NCBI RefSeq assembly: GCF_045862785.1
Contig: NZ_BQXO01000003.1
Span: forward strand, 124,001-188,000
Reading direction: 5' to 3'
Origin: Furfurilactobacillus curtus
GTDB taxonomy: Bacteria; Bacillota; Bacilli; Lactobacillales; Lactobacillaceae
Length of the DNA stretch: 64,000 bases
Each line of letters opens with the position of its first letter. Position 1 is the stretch's first letter. Below are positions 60,166 through 64,000 of the stretch, one piece after another. The notes below the pieces were generated by a model. That model was given only the letters and a program-made list of their open reading frames with translations, ran no database searches and was not told where the DNA came from. A program made the translations under genes and the position numbers.

Positions 60166-60212
60166 TAAAAAAAGACGATGTAAAACTGTCTGGCAATCTT
60201 ACATCATCGTGA
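60166..60212 (-). terminator. Terminator after the amino acid permease gene
   Basis: GATGATGTAA pairs fully (one G-T pair) with TTACATCGTC across a 16-base loop and is followed by seven T residues on the minus strand; 120-165 bases after the permease stop codon. Confidence 0.8.
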
Positions 60213-60331
60213 GTCAATTTATTCCAATGGTTAAATTGCTAAATCTCTTTGAAATTTCAGTTTAACATAAACCAACATCGAATGCCCGCACCAAACGCGG
60301 AAATTCAAGCGATGTAGATTGATCTTAAATT

Positions 60332-61762
60332 TTATGGGTGTTGTAGTTTAGAGTGTTTAAAGCCGTAGCCTAAATAAATGAGCAATCCAATTGCAAACCA
60401 ACCAACCATTAACAACTTGGCCGCCTGATTTAGGCCCATAAAAATAACTGCAGAAAAGCCCGCCGAAATTGCCGGTAAAATCGGATAACCGGGCATTTTA
60501 AACTGGGCAGTCATTAAATCTCTGCCTTCACGCGGCCGCAATGCATAGATGCCAAACGACACCATCATAAATGCGACCAACGTTCCAGCCGACACTAGAT
60601 TCGCTAAAAATGTAAATGGGAAAATAGAACCTAACACAGCCGCTGCAATCGTTACCAACGTTAACGCCCGACCAGGTAACTGCTTATGATTAAGGTGGCC
60701 TAGGTACTTTGGTAACAGACCATCTCGGCCAAATGCATAGACCAAGCGTGAACTCGCCAGATGAATGCCGATTAATGACGCAAACATTCCCAAAATCGCT
60801 ACCAATGATAAGAGCCCGGCTACAAGGTTATGCCCAGAACGCCGTAGCGCCCAAGCGGCGGGTTCTGCATTACCTGCATAGCTAGTATATCGGTACATTC
60901 CCACTAAAACTAAAGAAACGAACATAAAAAGCACTGTACCAATCACTAACGTGCCAATGATCCCCCGAGGCATTGTCGTTTGTGGGTTCTTTGTTTCTGC
61001 GGTGTTAGCTGCGATCGCATCGAATCCTACATATGCTAAAAAAATTTGCGCCGTGCCGGCTACAATGCCAGTTAAGCCACCAAAACTCGTTCCTGGACGA
61101 TGCTTCGGAATAAACGGTACATAGTTGGTACTGTGGATCGCTGTTGCGCCCACAATAATAAAAATGACAACAACCACCAATTTAAAAATAACCAAACCAT
61201 TTTCAAGTCGTGAGATTTGATCAATCCCATGTGATAAAAGCCAGCCGACAAACAAGATTGCCCCCAAAGCTAACACGTCGATCATGGTCCCATGATGTAA
61301 GTTAAAGCCCGCTGTCATCATTTCAGGTAAATGAACTCCCAGACTACCTAAAAAGCCTTGGACATAGGCCGACCATCCAGACGCGACAAACGCAATCGCG
61401 ATGAAATATTCAGCTAGTAAAGCCCAACCAGTCAACCATCCCCAAATCTCGCCAAACAAAACGGTAATCCAACTGTAGGCGGAACCTGCAAATGGCAGTA
61501 CGGAAGCGGTCTCAGCGTATGCTAATGCAGCCAATCCAGCCCCAACTGCGCCAAGCAAAAAAGAAAATACAACGGCCGGGCCGGCATGATCGGCGGCAAC
61601 AATTCCCGGCAACGTAAAGATTGCCGTTCCCACCACCATGCCTAGACCTAGTCCCAATAGATCCTTAGTCGTCAGTGATGGCACCAAACGGGCATCTTGA
61701 TCAAAATAAAATTTAGGATCTTGCTTTCGAAATAGCCGGTGAAAAGCAGATTTTTTTCGCAC
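60332..61762 (-). CDS. APC-family amino acid permease (CAT/YfnA-like)
   Basis: Amino acid transporter with 12-13 predicted helices. The product is about 476 residues. LLGLGLGMVVGTAIFTLPG (unwound helix 1 with the GxG substrate motif, about 35-53), YAETASVLPFAGSAYSW (about 83) and the AYVGFDAIAANTAETKNP signature (about 245) fit the cationic amino acid transporter group. I favour a GTG start with GGGAGG six bases upstream over an ATG 13 codons earlier that lacks one. Substrate cannot be deduced. Confidence 0.92.
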   Translation of the reverse strand: MRKKSAFHRLFRKQDPKFYFDQDARLVPSLTTKDLLGLGLGMVVGTAIFTLPGIVAADHAGPAVVFSFLLGAVGAGLAALAYAETASVLPFAGSAYSWITVLFGEIWGWLTGWALLAEYFIAIAFVASGWSAYVQGFLGSLGVHLPEMMTAGFNLHHGTMIDVLALGAILFVGWLLSHGIDQISRLENGLVIFKLVVVVIFIIVGATAIHSTNYVPFIPKHRPGTSFGGLTGIVAGTAQIFLAYVGFDAIAANTAETKNPQTTMPRGIIGTLVIGTVLFMFVSLVLVGMYRYTSYAGNAEPAAWALRRSGHNLVAGLLSLVAILGMFASLIGIHLASSRLVYAFGRDGLLPKYLGHLNHKQLPGRALTLVTIAAAVLGSIFPFTFLANLVSAGTLVAFMMVSFGIYALRPREGRDLMTAQFKMPGYPILPAISAGFSAVIFMGLNQAAKLLMVGWFAIGLLIYLGYGFKHSKLQHP

Positions 61763-61863
61763 AACGCGCCTCCCTGTTAATAATGTGTTTAACTTTATCA
61801 TGAAAAGATGTCTTGAAACAAACCCATGTAGGTTGAATGTGTATTAGTCCAATCGACTTCATC

Positions 61864-61893
61864 AAAAAAATCCTCTCAGACTTGGAGAGGACT
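61864..61893 (-). terminator. Terminator of the LysM-CHAP gene
   Basis: TCCTCTC/GAGAGGA stem, six-base loop, then seven T residues on the minus strand, about 40 bases after the stop codon. Confidence 0.88.
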
Positions 61894-61933
61894 TCATACA
61901 ATCATTGATGATTTAAATAAGAGTGGTAACTGT

Positions 61934-63094
61934 CTAGAAGTGGATATAACCAGCCGCTTCACTAGCAGAGATTGTGCGTGCGTGATAAGCCAGCCCATTA
62001 AAGTTTCCTTCAATGATGTTAACTGTCCCGTCGCCATTAACGCCAGTCACGTAAGCTACATGGTTGTAAGCAAAGTAAGCTACTGAACCAGCTGTGGCTT
62101 GGTTATTAACTGCAATACCTTTAGCACGAGCGGAATTACCCCAATTTGCACCGTCGCCTAGATAGCTAAATTGCCATGCTGGAATACCTTCGGCCTGCAA
62201 AATTCCGGCAACAAATGAGGTACATTGACCAGCTGGATATCCATTGATTCCTTGCCGAAAACCGGCAATTCCGGCAGATGAAGCATCAGTAGCGACTGGC
62301 GCTGATGCAGCCGGTGTTACAGGCGCAGGCGTCGTTGGTGCCGCTTGGCTAGCAGGTGTTTGTTGCGCTTGAGTTAGCTGTGGTGCAGCAGAAGGCGCGG
62401 TTGACGCTGGTGTAATCGTCGTTGACTGTGTTGACTGTGGTGTCTGCACTTGTGCACTCGTAGCAGCCGATGTCGTTTGGGCAACAGTTGAATCAGTTAC
62501 TTGGCCTTGGCTATTCTGTGAAGCAGGGGCTTCGCTTGAAATAGTAGCAGGTGCCTGACTCGCCAGTGTTGCAGAGGGCGCGGCTGACGCTTGACTGACA
62601 GCTGGTGCTTGGCTAGCAGCTGGCGCTTGACTAACAGGAACTTGCGTATGCAGCACTTGGCCGACAGACAAGAAGTTAGCATTAACTAGGCCGTTTGCGG
62701 CTACCAATTGTTCCATGGACAAGCCTAGCTTTTCACTGACGGTCGATAACGTATCGCCGGTAACGACCACATAGTCTCCATTGGCATCCAAGACAGGGGC
62801 AGCTTGTGATGTTGCTTGACTAGCCGGTGCCGCAGACTGTGGCTGTGGCTGAGGTGCAGTTGAGCCTTGGGCGTCCGGAATCGTAATCGTTTGTCCAATT
62901 TGGATCAAAGCTGGATTGGCCAAATGTGAAGCTTTAGCGATTGCATCAACTGACGTATGGTGTTTTTGGGCAAAAGCCCAAACAGTATCGCCTTTGACAG
63001 CTGTGACCGTTGAGGCATTAGCGAGTGTTGTACCAGCTAACAAACTAACGGCAAGGGTTGAAGTTAATAACGTTGCTTTTAAAGTCTTGTTCAT
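61934..63094 (-). CDS. Secreted LysM-CHAP peptidoglycan hydrolase
   Basis: Exported cell wall amidase or endopeptidase. The 386-residue product has a signal peptide (about 1-28, LLAGTTLANAS cleavage region), a first LysM (VKGDTVWAFAQKHHTSVDAI, about 32-75), a second LysM (VVTGDTLSTVSEKLGLS, about 108-150), a 110-residue Ala/Ser/Gln/Pro linker, and a CHAP domain with catalytic Cys in AGQCTSFVAG (about 292) and His in NHVAYV (about 353). The long linker would span the wall. AGGAG is 13 bases from the ATG. A WalR-like box lies upstream. Confidence 0.93.
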   Translation of the reverse strand: MNKTLKATLLTSTLAVSLLAGTTLANASTVTAVKGDTVWAFAQKHHTSVDAIAKASHLANPALIQIGQTITIPDAQGSTAPQPQPQSAAPASQATSQAAPVLDANGDYVVVTGDTLSTVSEKLGLSMEQLVAANGLVNANFLSVGQVLHTQVPVSQAPAASQAPAVSQASAAPSATLASQAPATISSEAPASQNSQGQVTDSTVAQTTSAATSAQVQTPQSTQSTTITPASTAPSAAPQLTQAQQTPASQAAPTTPAPVTPAASAPVATDASSAGIAGFRQGINGYPAGQCTSFVAGILQAEGIPAWQFSYLGDGANWGNSARAKGIAVNNQATAGSVAYFAYNHVAYVTGVNGDGTVNIIEGNFNGLAYHARTISASEAAGYIHF

Positions 63095-63200
63095 TTTGAA
63101 TGTTCCACTCCTACTTTTAGCGTTCTGAGTAATAACTACCATGGCTGGTGGTAGTCGAACCTGTACAATACAATTTAACTCTGACAAGTGGTGAATTACC

Positions 63201-63217
63201 ATTACAACACAATTACA
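63201..63217 (-). promoter_or_regulatory. Perfect WalR-type box upstream of the LysM-CHAP gene
   Basis: Minus strand TGTAAT-TGTGT-TGTAAT: two hexamers separated by five bases, exactly the established WalR consensus TGTWAH-N5-TGTWAH. It is about 107 bases before the start codon of a wall hydrolase, the usual class of WalR target. No walKR genes are in the window. Confidence 0.7.
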
Positions 63218-63246
63218 TTCTCAAAAACCGGTAATTTTTTTGAGAA
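63218..63246. repeat. Inverted repeat beside the WalR-type box
   Basis: TTCTCAAAAA and TTTTTGAGAA, perfect 10-bp arms with a nine-base centre, directly next to the TGTAAT repeats. On the plus strand it does not follow a gene, so it is more likely an operator or cruciform than a terminator. Confidence 0.55.
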
Positions 63247-63287
63247 ACATGTTCCATGTGTCTGCCTAATCTCTTGAGATCTCAGCC

Positions 63288-63316
63288 GTGACCTTAGCCA
63301 CATTTCATGGTAAACT
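63288..63316 (+). promoter_or_regulatory. Promoter of ssrA
   Basis: GTGACC, 17 bases, TAAACT, ending 12 bases before the tmRNA 5' end. A perfect TGAGATCTCA palindrome lies just upstream. Confidence 0.65.
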
Positions 63317-63328
63317 AAACAGGTTCAC

Positions 63329-63692
63329 GGGGATGTTCCGGATTCGACAGGTATAGGTCGAACTTGAACTGCGCTTCGTGGGTTGCGTCCACGTAAAAAC
63401 GCTACCTAATTTTTATCTGCAAAAGATAATAATTCTTACGCTTTAGCTGCTTAATTGTAGCTTGACGTAGATCCGTCCGTTACGGCCCAGGTGGCGGGTT
63501 ACGGGTCTCAAAAATTTGGGCTACGCTGCGAGCTCCCGTCTGAAGTCAGCAGAAGAGATTAATCAGACTTAGCTAATCACGGTTGCCCGGCCAAACGGCG
63601 TTTTGATTAGTGAAGCTTAAATGGTTTGGCTATGAGCGTAGAGGTTCAAGTGGCGATATGCTTGGACGCGGGTTCGATTCCCGCCATCTCCA
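63329..63692 (+). ncRNA. ssrA: Transfer-messenger RNA (tmRNA)
   Basis: Rescues stalled ribosomes. The tRNA-like ends pair as GGGGATG (5') with CATCTCC plus A (3'), and the T-arm GGTTCGATTCC is present. The internal tag frame starts at GCA (about 63419) and reads AKDNNSYALAA then TAA, giving a proteolysis tag ending in LAA. Length of about 364 nt fits one-piece lactobacillal tmRNA. A terminator follows at once. Confidence 0.97.
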
Positions 63693-63698
63693 TAATTT

Positions 63699-63738
63699 CA
63701 AGCACTCCGTTACGTTTCGTATCGGGGTGCTTTTATTT
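63699..63738 (+). terminator. Terminator of ssrA
   Basis: AAGCACTCCG pairs with CGGGGTGCTT (one G-T pair) followed by TTTATTT, directly after the tmRNA 3' end. Confidence 0.85.
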
Positions 63739-63775
63739 AAAAATTTATCGCTCATGTGAACAGTTGGAGGAGCGA

Positions 63776-64000
63776 ATGGAGCACAAGATTGCGGTTATTT
63801 CAGATAGTCATGGTAATGCCACGGCCTTAGCAGCAGTGCTAGACGATGCTCGCCAACATCAAGCCACCGACATTTGGTCCTTGGGTGACATCGGTTTTGG
63901 CGGGCCTGGCACGGCACAATGCTATCAATTGCTAGCTGACGCCAATACGAGTCAATATCTCATGGGTAATTGGGAAACTGACTTCAATCTGGTTCTTCAA
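63776..64000 (+). CDS. Calcineurin-like metallophosphoesterase, N-terminal part (cut by window edge)
   Basis: The visible 75 codons read MEHKIAVISDSHGNATALAAVL, with the metal-binding DxH (DSHGN), GDIGFGGPG (GDxxxxG) and GNWE (GN[HD]E-like) in order, diagnostic of the YfcE/YvnB-type phosphoesterases. GGAGGAG precedes the ATG by five bases. Substrate unknown; the C-terminus with the remaining His motifs is outside the window. Confidence 0.88.
   Translation, partial: MEHKIAVISDSHGNATALAAVLDDARQHQATDIWSLGDIGFGGPGTAQCYQLLADANTSQYLMGNWETDFNLVLQ

Overview
The window looks like a chromosomal segment of a Lactobacillaceae species (low-GC Firmicutes). Supporting signs are the gene order prfA-prmC-sua5-glyA-upp-atpBEFHAGDC, a MurT/GatD pair, a two-component PTS plus GH1 catabolic style, strong AGGAGG ribosome binding sites with frequent GTG/TTG starts, CcpA-type cre sites, LysM/CHAP wall enzymes and an ssrA tag of lactobacillal type. 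I cannot name the species from sequence alone.

Layout. 1-4.1 kb (minus strand): cell-shape and wall genes: 5' part of rodA, a DUF2969 gene, yidD, mbl, murA and a DUF1146 gene. 4.3-14.4 kb (minus): a ten-gene Wzx/Wzy-type exopolysaccharide cluster (chain-length regulator, BY-kinase-like ATPase, priming transferase, epimerase, GT2, LicD, two GT4, EpsG-like polymerase, flippase) with its own promoter. It sits between atpC and the DUF1146-murA-mbl block, genes that are close neighbours in many Bacilli, so it looks like an insertion into a conserved housekeeping neighbourhood. 14.8-21.3 kb: the complete F1Fo ATP synthase operon. 22-27.7 kb: upp, glyA, sua5, prmC, prfA, tdk. 28-30 kb (plus): murT-gatD. 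30-39 kb: an aldo/keto reductase, then a gmu-like beta-glucoside/mannoside operon (GH1, PTS IIC-IIB-IIA, GH1, GntR regulator, ROK kinase) with an upstream mannose-6-phosphate isomerase gene. Its promoter region holds a cre site and a perfect 25-bp-arm palindrome. 39-44 kb: a serine hydrolase and an asymmetric heterodimeric ABC exporter. 44-47.5 kb: an OpuC-type compatible-solute ABC transporter. 47.6-49.1 kb: a small membrane protein, an L,D-transpeptidase and a universal stress protein.

49.2-50.5 kb is the most unusual stretch. Two tRNA genes (Glu-CTC, Gln-CTG) are followed by about 1.1 kb with no ordinary gene. It contains repeated TGGCACCACA decamers that look like the arm sites of a lost integrative element, and a very likely type I toxin-antitoxin locus: a roughly 95-nt plus-strand RNA converging on a minus-strand mRNA for a tiny amphipathic peptide, with a shared terminator and several short complementary segments, one of them covering the toxin Shine-Dalgarno sequence.

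50.5-55.6 kb: an HxlR regulator, a DUF3290-DUF421-Na+/H+ antiporter cluster and small hypothetical genes, including a tandem paralogous pair. 56-60.1 kb: pgi, a glucose uptake protein with a ROK glucokinase, and a DUF3892-like protein. 60.3-63.1 kb: an APC permease and a secreted LysM-CHAP hydrolase preceded by a sequence matching the WalR box. 63.3 kb to the end: ssrA (tmRNA) and the start of a metallophosphoesterase gene.

Functional themes are envelope construction (RodA, Mbl, MurA, MurT/GatD, capsule, L,D-transpeptidase, CHAP hydrolase), sugar entry into glycolysis (GlcU/Glk, Pgi, ManA, gmu-like operon), energy conservation, and osmotic and multidrug stress. All functional assignments rest on reading the sequence and on family knowledge; no searches were run.
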